From contig OY755241.1 in the NCBI GenBank assembly GCA_963576725.1, positions 73,358,999 to 73,422,998 on the forward strand: DNA of 64,000 nt. Reading direction: 5' to 3'. Position 1 is the stretch's first letter. Each line of letters opens with the position of its first letter. Positions 1 to 11,986 of the stretch are shown in pieces. Source of the stretch: Azorinus chamasolen (taxonomy: Eukaryota > Mollusca > Bivalvia > Cardiida > Solecurtidae). The translations under genes were made by a program, and so were the position numbers. The notes beneath the pieces are model-generated. The model ran no database searches and was not told the DNA's origin. It worked only from the letters and a program-made list of their open reading frames with translations.

Positions 1-11
1 AATTCTGAATG

Positions 12-431
12 ATAACACTTTCTTTCATGTAAACATGTGTTAACACATTTGCAATAGATCCAGATCAGATGGCACCTATCTGATCAGGGTTTACTCTGTT
101 TGCTAATGGAATTTGATAGATCTGTTTCTTTAGTTTCAAAAATGTCTTCAACGTTCAACCTTCAATACTTCATTATACAGTAAAACCCCTCTAAACCGGA
201 CGTTAAATTTGGTATAAATATCGGTCTTGGAGACAGGTGGCAGCTTCATGCAGGGTGAAAGAGCTTTCTGCATGACTTTCACCCTGCATGAAGCAGCCAC
301 CTGCTTAAAAGTATCTAAATTTTTCTCTACTAGAATTCCGGTTTAGAGGGGTTTTACTGTAATTATTTTGTCCAGAAATATCCAGTAGGTATGAAAATTT
401 GGAAAAACAAACAGAACAGAGAAAGGGATCA
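12..431. mobile_element. TTAA-3 MITE, interrupted by a TA-1 MITE
   Basis: Halves read atgtaaacatgtgttaacac with the hairpin strand gatcagatggc...tctgatcagg on the left, and aaacagaacagagaaaggg at the right end. The segment 178-359 is a younger insertion. Left terminus is close to the window edge. Confidence 0.6.
178..359. mobile_element. TA-1 MITE (CAGTAAAACC ends)
   Basis: Perfect 22-base terminal inverted repeats starting CAGTAAAACCCCTCTAAACC, flanked on both sides by TA. The middle is a long stem built around AGGTGGCAGCTTCATGCAGG and its complement. TA duplication and CAGT termini suggest mobilisation by a Tc1/mariner transposase. Confidence 0.85.
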
Positions 432-738
432 TTCTTCTTTTGAATTCTCTTCCAATATAAAGTCAGTATCAAACGGTTTGTATCCTTATCAGATGATGAG
501 TTACTGGAGTCTCATCTGGATCTAAACTGTTGGCAAAGGTTACCATAAATATGTCACTAGCGTGCAAAGTGTTCAACCCACTGGCACTTGATCGAAAAGG
601 ACTAGTTTATTTAAAGCAACTAGTACATTAATACACTATATGATATAACTATTATATTCACAACTATAGTCGGTTTCAATCATGTGCCAGTGGTTCAACC
701 TTATCCTGTGGAAAATCTCCAATTTGGAAATTACAGTT
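432..738. other. Unassigned interval with a family D fragment
   Basis: No coding signal. Positions 490-540 carry a partial family D palindrome (gatgagttactggagtctca then tctggatctaaactgtt). The remainder is AT-rich single-copy-looking DNA. Confidence 0.4.
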
Positions 739-1041
739 TTAACCTTTTACTCCATGAATAATCATGCAAGAAATAATGATGTCATGAATATTCATGCAAG
801 AAATAATGATGTCATGAATATTCATGCAAGAAATAATGATGTCACGAATTTTGATTAGATTCAATTTTATAATGGCATATGAACAGTGGAAAATATGGCC
901 TTGACAGAAATACTAGTGAATTTTTTGTTTCATAAGCAAACAGAGCAGACCCTGATCATACGGCTCCTATACAGGAGCTGTTCAATCTGGATCTACACTG
1001 TCAAGGCACAGAAAGGTGTATTTATGGAGTAAAAGGGTTAA
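739..1041. mobile_element. TTAA-1 MITE with a 30-bp internal triplication
   Basis: Flanked by TTAA, ends AACCTTTTACTCCATGAAT and ATTTATGGAGTAAAAGGGTT. Central hairpin gcagaccctgatcatacggc to gttcaatctggatctacact. Positions 763-850 contain three copies of a 30-bp unit (catgcaagaaataatgatgt...). Confidence 0.8.
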
Positions 1042-1136
1042 ATTTAAAAGCAAGAAAGTATTATAGATAATTTAGCCCAAACTTATTTATGAAAATCTTT
1101 TCCATTTAAGTTATTATCCGTAGTAGAGTAGTAGAG

Positions 1137-1373
1137 TAACCCTTTACTTCACGAATATTCATTTAAAACTTCATCTATTTGGAATATTAATAAATTCTTG
1201 TATTAAAACTATACAAAAAGATATTTATTACAATAGCAATAAAGAATCAAATATGTAACATAATGCAAACATTGCAGACCCAGATCAGATAGCTACATGT
1301 AATACTGGAACTGTCAGATCTTGGTCTACGCTGGTTGCAAAGATGTGAACAAAGCAATAAAGTAAAGGGTTAC
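1137..1373. mobile_element. Degenerate TTAA-1 MITE
   Basis: Starts gtaaccctttacttcacgaa and ends agtaaagggttac; internal hairpin half gcagacccagatcagatagc and cagatcttggtctacgctgg. Confidence 0.65.
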
Positions 1374-1439
1374 ACAATCTGTTATTCCAAATTATCTGCA
1401 TGTTTTTTTCCACAGCAAAAGGTTCAAAATACAACTTAC

Positions 1440-1483
1440 CTGAGGATTACTGGAAACACTGCACTGGTACTGCAACTGTCAAC
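1440..1483 (-). other. Candidate last exon or 3' UTR exon of the host gene
   Basis: On the minus strand a good acceptor (cttctatattgcag) and a consensus donor (CTCAG|gtaagt) bound 44 bases. Joined to the phase-2 end of exon 5 it reads RLTVAVPVQCFQ and then TAA. If exon 5 stops in its other frame this exon is untranslated. It could equally belong to an unrelated transcript; it rests on splice-site quality alone. Confidence 0.33.
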
Positions 1484-1597
1484 CTGCAATATAGAAGGAA
1501 AAGAGTAAGACAAGAACCAGAAGTAATCACATTCACACACATACAGAACCCACACCCCACCCCATCCCCAAACATATCACATGATTATGCACAACCG

Positions 1598-1660
1598 TAT
1601 CCGTAACCCCCCCCCCCCATCCCTCCCCCACCCTCCCAGTATACTGGGGGAGAAATAATT
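1598..1660. repeat. C-rich run and hairpin (possible HINE end)
   Basis: A run of nine C is followed by a palindromic CCCAGTATACTGGG and then agaaataatt. The same hairpin closes the HINE-like element at 11612. Confidence 0.45.
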
Positions 1661-1894
1661 ATGGAAAAGGCTTCTGAAAAATATCATTAAGTGACGAATG
1701 GGACATGAAAGAATAACCTCGACTTCTTAAGTCAGCCATATACTAGAACTCGAACTCCAATATGAAGCAAACTTTATAAGCATATTTGCAATTCATTCTA
1801 GCTTTTGAGAAACTACTGAAACTACTTTCTTTCCTTTCTCTTAAAGAATAAAGCATCAAACAGATGCAGATGCCGATAAAACAAGATGCGTTTG

Positions 1895-2295
1895 TGAAAC
1901 ACTATGCCCCCCTCATATAGTTGACCTCTGACCTTGAGGAATGACCTTGACATTGACATGTCACCACTCAAAATGTGCAGCCTCATGAGATACACAAGCA
2001 TGCCAAATATCAAGTCTCTATGTCTACTGGTCCAAAAGTTATGGCCAATGTTAAAGTAGGTGATTTGACCCATATATTTGACCATTAACCTTGAAGGATG
2101 ACCTTGACCTTGACATGTTACCCCTCAAAATGTACGGCTTTATGAGATACATATGTATGCCAAATATCAAGTCTCTATCTGTACTGGCTTAAAGGTTATG
2201 ACCAAACTTAAAGTTGCTAACAAACAAACAAACAGACAAACAGACAGGGCAAAAACAATATGCCCCCCGACTATCGTCAATGGGGGCATAAAAAT
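1895..2295 (+). mobile_element. HINE/pearl-like element, core type 1
   Basis: Two ~165-bp diverged core repeats (tgaccttgaccttgacatgt, then atgccaaatatcaagtctct) are followed by an ACAA/ACAG microsatellite and a terminal G/C hairpin (tgccccccga ... tgggggcataaaaa). The same core family recurs at 31395. No coding capacity. Confidence 0.65.
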
Positions 2296-2770
2296 TCAGT
2301 ACCATATCTGGAAGCAAACTGAACAAAATGACAATTTGCTGCTCGTGTACAAAGAGTTACCTGAATCAAACTATACTACATCTACCCGAAATATTGTCTG
2401 ACAAACTTAAGCAAATAGTGTAGATCCAGATCATACTGCTCCTCGAAGAACATTTTGATCAGGGTTTACCCTATTTGTAATTCCATAAGATCCATGTAAA
2501 GTTAATCAGTGTCCTATTAGTTCCGGTAAATACAGTATACATCCAACTAGAGCTGCCATGTCTAGTAAGATGCGTGGTACTTGAACACGGCCTGCGTGCA
2601 ACATGAAACAAAAAAACATGGAAAGTATCCACATCACATTACTCTTCATTCTGAAATGTAAAGAAGAAATCTGAAAAACAATACTCAGTTAAGCATACAT
2701 GGCATTTGAAACCATTTTGTGACTTGGGAAAGGATAACTCGGACGTCAGAAAACAGCGTAGACCGAGACC
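2296..2770. other. Unassigned interval with a MITE hairpin remnant
   Basis: Positions 2417-2485 hold the TTAA-type hairpin (gtgtagatccagatcatact...tgatcagggtttaccctatt). No gene or other repeat recognised in the remainder. Confidence 0.45.
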
Positions 2771-2789
2771 AGCCACGCTATTAGTATGC

Positions 2790-2892
2790 AGCATTTGATC
2801 AGGGTCTACTCTGTCTCACAATATGCTACACCTCTACACTGTTGATCAGGGTCTACTCTGTCTCACAATATGCTATACATCTACACTGTTTA
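2790..2892. repeat. 48-bp direct duplication of MITE hairpin half
   Basis: The unit gatcagggtctactctgtct plus cacaatatgctacac(a)tctacactgtt occurs twice. It derives from one arm of a TTAA-type palindrome. Confidence 0.75.
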
Positions 2893-3149
2893 CAAACACT
2901 TTTCTCCATTTATGTGGTTAAGAGAACATGAGTAATTTTTGCACACTATGGACGAATTTGTGATTAACTATATGCAAACAGCTTTGATCCAGATTTTGAT
3001 ATGGAGTACCTCAGCATCTCCTCAGGATCAGATAAGTATTTTGAAGGGAAATATTGTCTGCAGACAACTTTTTCAGACAAAACTTACTGTATATGCAAAG
3101 AATTCACACGAGCTGATCAAAAAGATCAATGTCAATATCATATACAAAG

Positions 3150-3345
3150 TCGGTAAATAGCTTCTAGCTAATGTTTAATGTTATTCTATAAATAAAGTTT
3201 TTTGTATCTTGTATCTTGTAAGTGAGAATCTGTAACTCCCACCGATCAATGCCAATATCATATAAACGGTAAGTGAGAATCTGTAACTGTCCCACATGTC
3301 TATGTCAATATCATATACAAGGTAAGTGAGAATCTGTAACTGTCC
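3150..3345. repeat. Retro-tail-like end plus ~58-bp tandem repeat
   Basis: AATAAAGTTTTTTGTATCTTGTATCTTG resembles a retroelement 3' end (split here: aataaagttttttgta, then tcttgtatcttg); a related stretch lies at 43570-43660. Three copies of a ~58-bp unit beginning aagtgagaatctgtaact follow. Confidence 0.45.
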
Positions 3346-3950
3346 TACAGAGAAACTGTTAGATTTACTCTTTGCCTTAGCTGCAAGTCAAACTTTTATC
3401 TGATAGACACATCTTTAGACGCCTTTGCAGATAGTGTAGACCTAGACTGGATGTTCCCTGTAGGAGCAATCTGATCAAGGTATGCCATTTTGCATAACTA
3501 AGGATTTATATTTATATTTTATACATATTTATTTTTATTTCTATTTTATTTATATATTTATATTTAGTTTTATTTTATTTATATATTTATATTTATACAT
3601 ATGTATATGTTTTACAGTTTCTGTCAAGGCCAAAACATAGTGTTATAAGCCTTCATAAAAATGCATCTGATTAATATTCATGATGTCATTTCTTACATGA
3701 ATTAATCAGGAAAATGATAAAATAGTATCTACACTGTTTGACAACTGCCTGTAGCATGCCAAGCAAAACTTCTCGGCTAATGAGGATCCAGGCTAAGTAA
3801 ATACTATTGGCAAATTTGTTAACCCTGCCATTGTGAGACGCGCGAGAATAGATATGACCATTTCAAAAAATGCCATTATTGTGACAGTGCGTTTGACCTA
3901 TGGAAGATATGTCACAGAAACAGTCAGCAAATCAGATTGTGTCATCAATA
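3346..3950. other. AT-rich interval without a gene
   Basis: Contains a low-complexity ATTTAT tract (3505-3612) and hairpin remnants (gtgtagacctagactggatg at 3437). Nothing coding recognised. Confidence 0.5.
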
Positions 3951-4700
3951 AATAAATGTGCGGAATATGCCAAGCACAGAGTCATTGCAAGTTACTTGGA
4001 TATCAAATACACTGAGCAAGTTTGGTGAAAATTAGAACACTCCTTGAGGAGGTACTGTGCAGAAACCATTTGGCTATTCATATTGCAGCAGCCTAAGTGA
4101 AAATGCCCATAATTTTCACAAAAAGGACTGAAATTGCAAAAGAACCCATGCAAAATACTCGGATATCAAGTACACTGAGCAAGTTTGGCCAAAAAATTGA
4201 CCATTCTTAAGGTCATATTGCGCGGAAACCAATTGGCTAATTAGATAGCAGTTGCCTAAGTGAAAATGCCCATAATTTATAAAGAATTAGCAAAAGGTGC
4301 TGAAAACAGGGCTCATTCAATGTACTTAAATATCAAGTACACTTAGCAAGAGATATTGCACGGAAACCAATCGGCAATTCTGATTGCAGCAGCCTAAATG
4401 AAAATGCCCGTAATTTTCCAAAAAATTAGTGGAGATTACTGAACATAGAAACCATATGAGGTACTTAGATATCAAGTAAACTGAGCAAGTTTGATGAAAA
4501 TTGGACGATTCCTTGAGGAGATATTGCGTGGAATGGAAGTGGAAACAAATCATATAATCAGATTGAAGCTGGCTAAGTGAACATTTCCAAAAATATGTGC
4601 AGAAAATGCATTGCCGAACATATAACTCATGCAATGTACTTGAATATCAAGTACAATGAGCAAGTTTGATGAAAATTGAACCATTGCTTGAGGAGATATT
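3950..4700 (+). mobile_element. HINE-like element, core type 2
   Basis: Five diverged ~165-bp repeats, each with tatcaagtacactgagcaag, then ttggctaattagat-like sequence and aagtgaaaatgcccataatt. Tandem core architecture is typical of HINE/pearl elements; there is no ORF. Confidence 0.65.
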
Positions 4701-4704
4701 ACGC

Positions 4705-5172
4705 TAAACAAAAACAAGGGTTGTCCGCAGACAGCGCGATCCACTTTCTTTAGTGCTGGATAGTATAGTGGAAGTCTAAGTAAGAAAGGGGAGATAACAA
4801 CAGCAAAATTAATTTTAGGGTTACCCACCCTTGTGAAATGGGTCCCCCTTGTAACAGTTAATATGTATACCAAAGATGAACCAAATATCTTGGACAGTTT
4901 TTGAGATATGGACCTTAACATAAAGCTTAACCAACAATGAAAATTGTAAGTCGAAAAAGGGGCATACCTATGGCAAAATTAATTTTAGGGTTACCTACCC
5001 TTTTGAAATGGGTTCCCCTTGTGATAGAAAACATACATACCAAATATGAACCAAATATCTTTGATGGTTTCTGAGAAAAGGACCTTAACAAAAAGGTTAA
5101 CCAACGCCGACGCCGACGAGAGGGTCATGACAATACCTCCACTTTTTGAAAAAATGGAGCTAAAAATGGACA
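4705..5172 (+). mobile_element. HINE-like element, core type 3
   Basis: Two repeats of about 180 bases (gcaaaattaattttagggtt, ttaccatgggtcccccttgt-like) are followed by gccgacgccgacgagagggt and a terminal hairpin cctccacttttt...atggagctaaaaat, the Helitron-like 3' architecture. Confidence 0.6.
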
Positions 5173-5194
5173 GAAGGATAGGCTAACTACTATA

Positions 5195-5632
5195 GGGCAC
5201 CCGCATCTTGATACAAGAGAATCGGTAGAACCGATGGATGCTCCCCAACTGCAGACACATTTTAAGTACGGAAAATAACAGAAAGCAATAACTCTTACAT
5301 TATACAAAAGGGAGTCATGATCCGTGTGCACTGCACTCAAGATCAATTTACCTATGAAGTTCCATGTTGATATCTGTAATAGTTGTTGTGTTATGCTCCG
5401 GACAAAGTTTATGTATGAAAAATAACAAAGCGCAGTAACTCCTGAATTATGCAAAAGAGAGTGATGGTTCTTGTGCACTGCACTTCTCATTAAGATCAAT
5501 CTACCTATGAAGTTTCATGTTGATATCTATTACAGTTTTTGGGTTATGCTCTCGACAAAGTTCGGACGGACGAACGGACAGACAAAGCGGTGACTATATA
5601 CTCCCCCAACACCGTGTTGGGGAGCATAAAAA
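5195..5632 (+). mobile_element. HINE/pearl-like element, core type 4
   Basis: Two ~170-bp repeats (ttgtgcactgcactt, tacctatgaagtttcatgtt), then the microsatellite cggacggacgaacggacaga and a 3' hairpin ctcccccaacaccgtgttgg followed by ggagcataaaaa. Confidence 0.7.
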
Positions 5633-5689
5633 TATGGACATGAAGATGGAGATGAAGATGTTCAATGAATGAAATGACAATGATCATGA

Positions 5690-5800
5690 ACTATTTTTTT
5701 GTGTTTTTCTATTTTTTGTATTTGTTTTTGTATTTTCTCTATTTTGCACGTTTTTATTTGGTTTTATTTTTTATTTTTTTTTGGTGTATTTTTCATTTTT
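5690..5800. repeat. T-rich low-complexity tract
   Basis: Runs of TTTTTGTATTTT-type sequence over about 110 bases, with no coding signal. Confidence 0.7.
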
Positions 5801-5816
5801 TATGAAAATGATATAT

Positions 5817-6061
5817 TATCCATTTACTCCATGAATATTTATTGAGCAATAGTGCATATATGAATATCAATTAACTGTATTTTATAATGGCACTATGAAC
5901 AAAAGGAATACTTATCAGTGGCAGAAACTAAAGAATAATTTATATTATGTCACCAGCAAACAGAGCAGACCCTGATCAGACAGCTCCTCTAAGAGCTGTT
6001 CAATCTGGGTCTACTTTGTTTGCATGGTGTAGAAAGGCGTATTCATGGAGTAAAGGGATAA
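5817..6061. mobile_element. TTAA-1 MITE
   Basis: Ends ccatttactccatgaatatt and gtattcatggagtaaaggga; hairpin gagcagaccctgatcagaca / agctgttcaatctgggtcta with apex agctcctctaagagct. Confidence 0.8.
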
Positions 6062-6372
6062 TGGACAGATCACATTGAAGAATCATAGCTGACAAGTCAT
6101 ACAGGCACATGGTGATTCACAACACCCAATACCATTTCCAAAGTAATCAGACCGAAAACAAGATCTTAATGTTTTAAAATTAGACTGAAGACTAGATCTT
6201 GATGTTTTAGAACTGTTCAGTAAATGGTTAATTTAGCTATAAACTATTATAAAACTATGGTACCAGATTTTATGAATCACCAAATAAATACATAAAATGC
6301 AAGCTCCACTGTTAACAAAATTCTACATATTGACGTCTGCAGGCCGATGATGAATTTGTGATAACCTATATA
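6062..6372. other. Unassigned interval
   Basis: AT-rich; a ~30-base near-duplication (agaccgaaaacaagatctta / tagactgaagactagatctt) at 6149-6210. No gene seen. Confidence 0.5.
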
Positions 6373-6601
6373 TTAACCCATTCCCTCATAGGCTATTTTT
6401 AGATCCAACCACTTTGAACAAATCTACCGAAAAGGAGCATTAAGTAGAGAAAGGGAAAGATTTAGAATTTTGTAGTTTGAAACCATTGTGATAATTAGAG
6501 CATTTTCTCCTATAGTAGCAAATGCTCTAGTTATCACAATGGTTTCAACAGGTGATTATTACAGATACGTAGAAAGGCGCCAATATGAGAGATTGGGTTA
6601 A
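6373..6601. mobile_element. TTAA-2 MITE
   Basis: TTAA-flanked; ends ttaacccattccctcatagg and caatatgagagattgggtta. Central palindrome gaaaccattgtgataattag with apex tctcctatagtagca. Confidence 0.85.
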
Positions 6602-6779
6602 CCACATGATAGTAGATTTTATATTCAGAGAAATCTGAAAAAAGAAAACAATAGTAAAATGTAGCAGACGACATTTTTTGCAGACGGCAATTACTTAGCA
6701 TGATCAGATATAAATAGACATGTGACAAAACACATCTGAATATGTATGTACACCAAATAAGTGCTACTACCACGTGATC

Positions 6780-7640
6780 TAACTTCATATGGAATGACCA
6801 TAGTAAGAGATCTATGAACCTGTTAGCCATATAACATGGCCGTACAGAATGACTGCTGTGAGATATCTAAAACAATAGATTTGTTAGCCATATAACATGG
6901 TCATATGGTATGACCACTGTAAGTGATCAATAATCCCGTTAGCCACAAATGATAGCCATACGGAATGACCGCTATAAGATCTATAAACATAAATCTGTTG
7001 GATCGATAGCCATATAACATGGCCATACGAAATGACCACTGTTAGAGATCCATAAACAACCCCTTTAGGTCATAACATGGTCATAAAGAATGGCCACTAC
7101 ACCAGATCTGTAAACATAGACCTGTTAGAGAGCTATATAACATGGCCGCACAGAATGACCACTGCTAGAGATATCTATAAACACAGACCCGTTACACAGC
7201 CATATAACATGGCCATACGAAATGACCACTGCTAGAGATATCTATAAACACAGACCCGTTACACAGCCATATAACATGACCATACGAAATGACCACTGAT
7301 AGAGATATCTATAAACACAGACCCGTTACACAGCCATATAACATGGCAATACGAAATGACTACTGCTAGAGGTATCTACAAACACAGACCCATTTCACAG
7401 CCATATAACATGACCATATGAAATGACCACTGCTAGAGATATCTATAAACACAGACCCGTTACACAGCCATATAACATGACCATACGAAATGACCACTGC
7501 TAGAGATATCAATAAATATAGACCTGTTAGACAGCCATATAACATTAACCTGTTAGACAGCCATATAACATTAACCTGTTAGACAGCTATATAACATTAA
7601 CCTGTTCAACAGCTATTTAACTTTACTTAACCTGTTAAAC
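6780..7640. repeat. 67-bp satellite array (about 11 diverged units)
   Basis: Unit begins gccatataacatggccatac and continues gaaatgaccactgctagaga. Units become more uniform toward 7160-7520, where they are almost identical, and then decay into gttagacagccatataac fragments. Confidence 0.88.
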
Positions 7641-7649
7641 AGCTATACA

Positions 7650-8345
7650 AACAGGTGATAAGAGTCTGACTACTGTAAGAAAGTCATACAAACGAACAAT
7701 ACGGAATGACTACTGTAAGACAGCCGTACAAACTGATAATACGGAATGACTACTGTAAGACAGCCATACAAAGTGGCAATACGGAATGACTACTGTAAGA
7801 CAGCTATACAAACTGACAATACGGAATGACTACTGTAAGACAGCCATACAAACTGGCAATATGGAATGACTACTGTAAGACAGCCATACAAACTGGCAAT
7901 ATGGAATGACTACTGTAAGACAACCATACAAACTGACAATACGGAATGACTACTGTAAGACAGCCATACAAACTGGCAATACGGAATGATTACTGTAAGA
8001 CAGCTATACAAACTGGCAATATGGAATGACTACTGTAAGATTACTATACAAACTGGCAATATGGAAAGACTACTGCAAGACAGCCATACAAACTGACAAT
8101 ACGGAATGACTACTGTAAGAAAGCTATACAAACTGGCAATACGGAATGACTACTGTAAGACAGCCATACAAACTGGCAATACGGAATGAATACTGTAAGA
8201 CAGCCATACAAACTGGCAATACGGAATGACTACTGTAAGACAGCCATACAAACTGGCAATATGGAATGACTACTGTAAGACAGCCATACAAACTGGTAAT
8301 ATGGAATGACTACTGTAAGACAGCCATGCAAACTTGTGATACTGT
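7650..8345. repeat. 40-bp satellite array, block 1 (about 17 units)
   Basis: Unit acagccatacaaactggcaa + tacggaatgactactgtaag, repeated head to tail with a few substitutions per unit. Confidence 0.95.
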
Positions 8346-9140
8346 AAAACAGCCATATAACAGACAATATCCTAGATTATAGATACACATGTTGTCCATT
8401 TAAACACTTGACACATTTGTAATCGCAAACAGTTAATCCAGATGATCATAAAGATCCAACCCGTGTGTTTAAAAGAACAGTCCAATGATAATGCTATATT
8501 CATTCTCTTTTTGATACTGCAGCAAGAAACATAATTCAAATTATTGTAAAAATATCAATTGTATAATTTTTATTGTAATTATTATTATTCTAATTATCAT
8601 TATTAACCCTAACATATGCATAACTTATCTTCCTAGTTCCAGGCCATTAATACAGGGACGAAAAGAGATAGAAAGAGTTATGGGAAACTGGCTGAAAAAA
8701 ATGTAATCCATTGTCTTCAACTCAGTGTGTTAGTAAGGAAAAGAAAAAACCCCGTTTGTTATAAAAGTGATAAGGCAGTGGGGAATGCAACTGACCTATA
8801 AAAAGACTAGGCAAAAATGAAGCCAGTGAATCCAGCCCTTGACATAGGAGCCTGTTTCACTCTCAGTGGTCCATACAACCCCTACCCTGTGTAGAGATTA
8901 CAGCAGCAGTTATGAGGCCATACATACACACAACAGTGTGATACAAGTGCCTGTATCTCAAGCCAGACCAGGTCACTTTTACCTTGTCAAAATAGGACAG
9001 TAAAAGATAACTTACCTTGTTTATCAACTTATTTGTTCTTTAACAATTTTTTCTATTTGATTATATACTTATTTATTGTTAATTCCTTTATTTTACTCTT
9101 TCATAATTCTTCTCTCTTGATATGTTACATAAGCTTTCGT
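8346..9140. other. Spacer between satellite blocks
   Basis: Non-repetitive by eye. Includes an AT-rich stretch (8530-8620) and a denser segment 8815-8990 that could be a conserved exon or UTR, but no frame with convincing splice sites was found. Confidence 0.4.
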
Positions 9141-10860
9141 TATTATTGTATGAATGACCACTACTAGACATATCTACAAACATAGACCTGTTAAACAGCC
9201 ATATAACATGAACCTGTTAGACAGCCATACACACAGGTGATATGGAAAGACTACTGTAAGAAAGCCATACAAACTGGCGATACTGAAAAACTACTGTAAG
9301 GCAGCCATACAAACTGACAATACGGAATGACTACTGTAAGACAGTCATACAAACTGACAATACTGAAAGATAACTGTAAGACAGCCAAACAAACTGACAA
9401 TACGGAATGACTACTGTAAGACAGTCATACAAACTGACAATACTGAAAGACTACTGTAAGACAGCCATACAAACTGACAATACGGAATGACTACTGTAAG
9501 ACAGCCATACAAATTGGCAATACTGAAAGACTACTGTAAGACAGCTATACAAACTGACAATACGGAATGACTACTGTAAGACAGCCATACAAACTGACAA
9601 TACGGAATGACTACTGTAAGACAGCCATACAAACTGGCAATACGGAAAGATTACTGTAAGACAGCCATACAAACTGACAATACGGAATGACTACTGTAAG
9701 ACAGCCATACAAACTGGCAATACGGAAAGACTACTGTAAGACAGCCATCCAAACTGGCGATACTGAAAAACTACTGTAAGGCAGCCATACAAACGAACAA
9801 TACGGAATGACTGCTGTAAGACAGTCATACAAACTGACAATACTGAAAGATTACTGTAAGACAGCCAAACAAACTGACAATACGGAATGACTACTGTAAG
9901 ACAGTCATACAAACTGACAATACTGAAAGACTACTGTAAGACAGCCATACAAACTGACAATACGGAATGACTACTGTAAGACAGCCATACAAATTGGCAA
10001 TACTGAAAGACTACTGTAAGACAGCTATACAAACTGACAATACGGAATGACTACTGTAAGACAGCCATACAAACTGACAATACGGAATGACTACTGTAAG
10101 ACAGCCATACAAACTGGCAATACGGGAAGATTACTGTAAGACAGCCATACAAACTGACAATACGGAATGACTACTGTAAGACAGCCACACAAACTGGCAA
10201 TATGGAAAGACTACTGTAAGACAGCCATACAAACTGGCAATACGGAAAGACTACTGTAAGACAGCCATACAAACTGGCAATACGGAAAGACTACTGTAAG
10301 ACAGCCATACAAACTGGCAATACGGAATGACTACTGTAAGACAGCCATACAAACTTGTGATACTCAAAGATTACTGTAAGACAGCCATACAAACTGACAA
10401 TACGGAATGACTACTATAAGACGGCCATACAAACTGGCCATATGGAATGACTACTGTAAGACAGTCATACAAACGAACAATACGGAATGACTACTGTAAG
10501 ACAGCCATACAAACTGGCAATACTGAAAGATTACTGTAAGACAGCCATACAAACTGGCAATACGGAATGACTACTGTAAGACAGCCATACAAACTGGCCA
10601 TATGGAATGACTACTGTAAGACAGCCGTACAAACTGACAATACGGAATGACTACTGTAAGACAGCCATACAAACTGACAATACGGAATGACTACTGTAAG
10701 ACAGCCATACACACTGGCAATACGGAATGACTACTGTAAGATTAGACAGCCATACAAACTGGCAATACGGAATGACTACTGTAAGATTAGACTACCATAA
10801 AAAACTGACAATATGGAATGACTACTGTAAGATTGCCATAAAACTTACAATATGTTTTTA
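9141..10860. repeat. 40-bp satellite array, block 2, with a 12-unit higher-order period
   Basis: Starts with two 67-bp-type units (9141-9240), then about 38 units of the 40-bp repeat. Unit variants (tacggaatga, tactgaaaga, acagccaaac, acagtcatac) recur in the same order 480 bases apart: 9241-9720 matches 9721-10200. Units degrade after 10740. Confidence 0.95.
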
Positions 10861-10869
10861 AGAAACTGC

Positions 10870-11612
10870 GCTTACAAAATTGTCCATGTAACAATTGCAA
10901 AGTCCCATAACTCTGCAGAAAATCATCAAACCGGAACAGGAATAAGATAAGCACAATTAGACATAGTGCTGATCAATCCAAGGTAGTTTCATGAAAATGT
11001 GAAGAAGAATTTTGGAGAAACCGCATGGACAAACATTTCCATGTAAACTTTCAATGTCCCATTACTCTTTTTTATTAAAACAAATTCCATGTAAAAATCA
11101 TCAAACAGGAATACGATATGCACAACTAGGCATGCTGGGGATTAATCCTGAACAGGAATAAGATAAGCACAACTAGACATAGTGCTAATCAATGCTATGA
11201 AGTTTCATTAAAATCTGATAATAGAATTTGGAGAAACCGCGCAGACAAAATTTTCCATGTAAAAATTTCAAAGTCCAATAACTTTGCAGAAAATCATTGA
11301 ACCGGAACAGGAATACGATAATCACAACTAGGCATTAATCCTATAAAGTTTCATGAAAATGCGACCCAAGGTTTTGGAGAAACCGTGCGGACAAAATTTC
11401 AAAGTCCCATAACTCTGCAGAAAATCATCAAACTGGAATATATGCACATACAGGCATGCTACTGATCAATCCTATGAACTTTCATGAAACTCTGATAAAA
11501 GAATTTGGAGAAACCGTGCAGACAAAGTAAAATCGGACAGACGGCCTGACAGATAGACGGACGCCACAAACAAAATCAAAATTTCTTCCCAGTATACTGG
11601 GGGGACATAATA
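10870..11612 (+). mobile_element. HINE/pearl-like element, core type 5
   Basis: Four ~170-bp repeats (tttggagaaaccgc, agtcccataactctgcagaa, aatcatcaaaccggaacagg), then ggacagacggcctgacagat / agacggacg and a terminal hairpin cccagtatactgggg followed by gacataata. Confidence 0.75.
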
Positions 11613-11635
11613 AGTGAAGTACCTAGTTATAGTCT

Positions 11636-11885
11636 ACTTTCAGTCCAAAGGACCACTCAGCAGACTGTACATTTACTTCCCTGGTCAGCGAGTCATTCAC
11701 CTAAAATATTGAGCACTGCTAACATATGGCGCAATCACGGTCTAATGACCCTCACAGGTACCCAATTTAACCCTGGGGTGGAGAGGTGTGTGTGGGAGAC
11801 ACTAAAAAGCATCTCTGAAATTTCCGGGAGGAACCGGGACTCCAAATTGGTGGTCAAGTGCGTTACCACTGGACCACCGCACACC
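11636..11885 (-). mobile_element. tRNA-derived SINE-like repeat
   Basis: On the minus strand an A-box-like TGGTCCAGTGGTAACGC (11876-11860) lies about 25 bases before a degenerate B-box-like GTCCCGGTTCC. A body with ccccagggttaaattgggta follows, a motif common in mollusc SINE-like repeats. The downstream GT-AG-bounded stretch 11694-11617 can look like an exon but lies inside this repeat. Confidence 0.4.
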
Positions 11886-11986
11886 GCATCACATTACAGC
11901 AAGCTAGTAGTAGACAACATACTCAGTGTACAACATATCAGCTGCATCGGTAAATTTAATACCAAATACCTGTGGAACATGTTCAG

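Noticed and set aside
1400..1606. 68-codon plus-strand frame
   Set aside because: Antisense to the candidate exon 1440-1483 and runs into a C-rich repeat; no protein character.
7650..10860. CRISPR-like regularly spaced repeats
   Set aside because: Units are contiguous 40-mers with no unique spacers, in an animal genome.
11617..11694. Minus-strand exon-like segment ending EWSFGLKVDYN and TAG, with GT-AG borders
   Set aside because: Lies within a tRNA-headed SINE-like repeat, and its phase does not fit exon 5; kept as part of the repeat.
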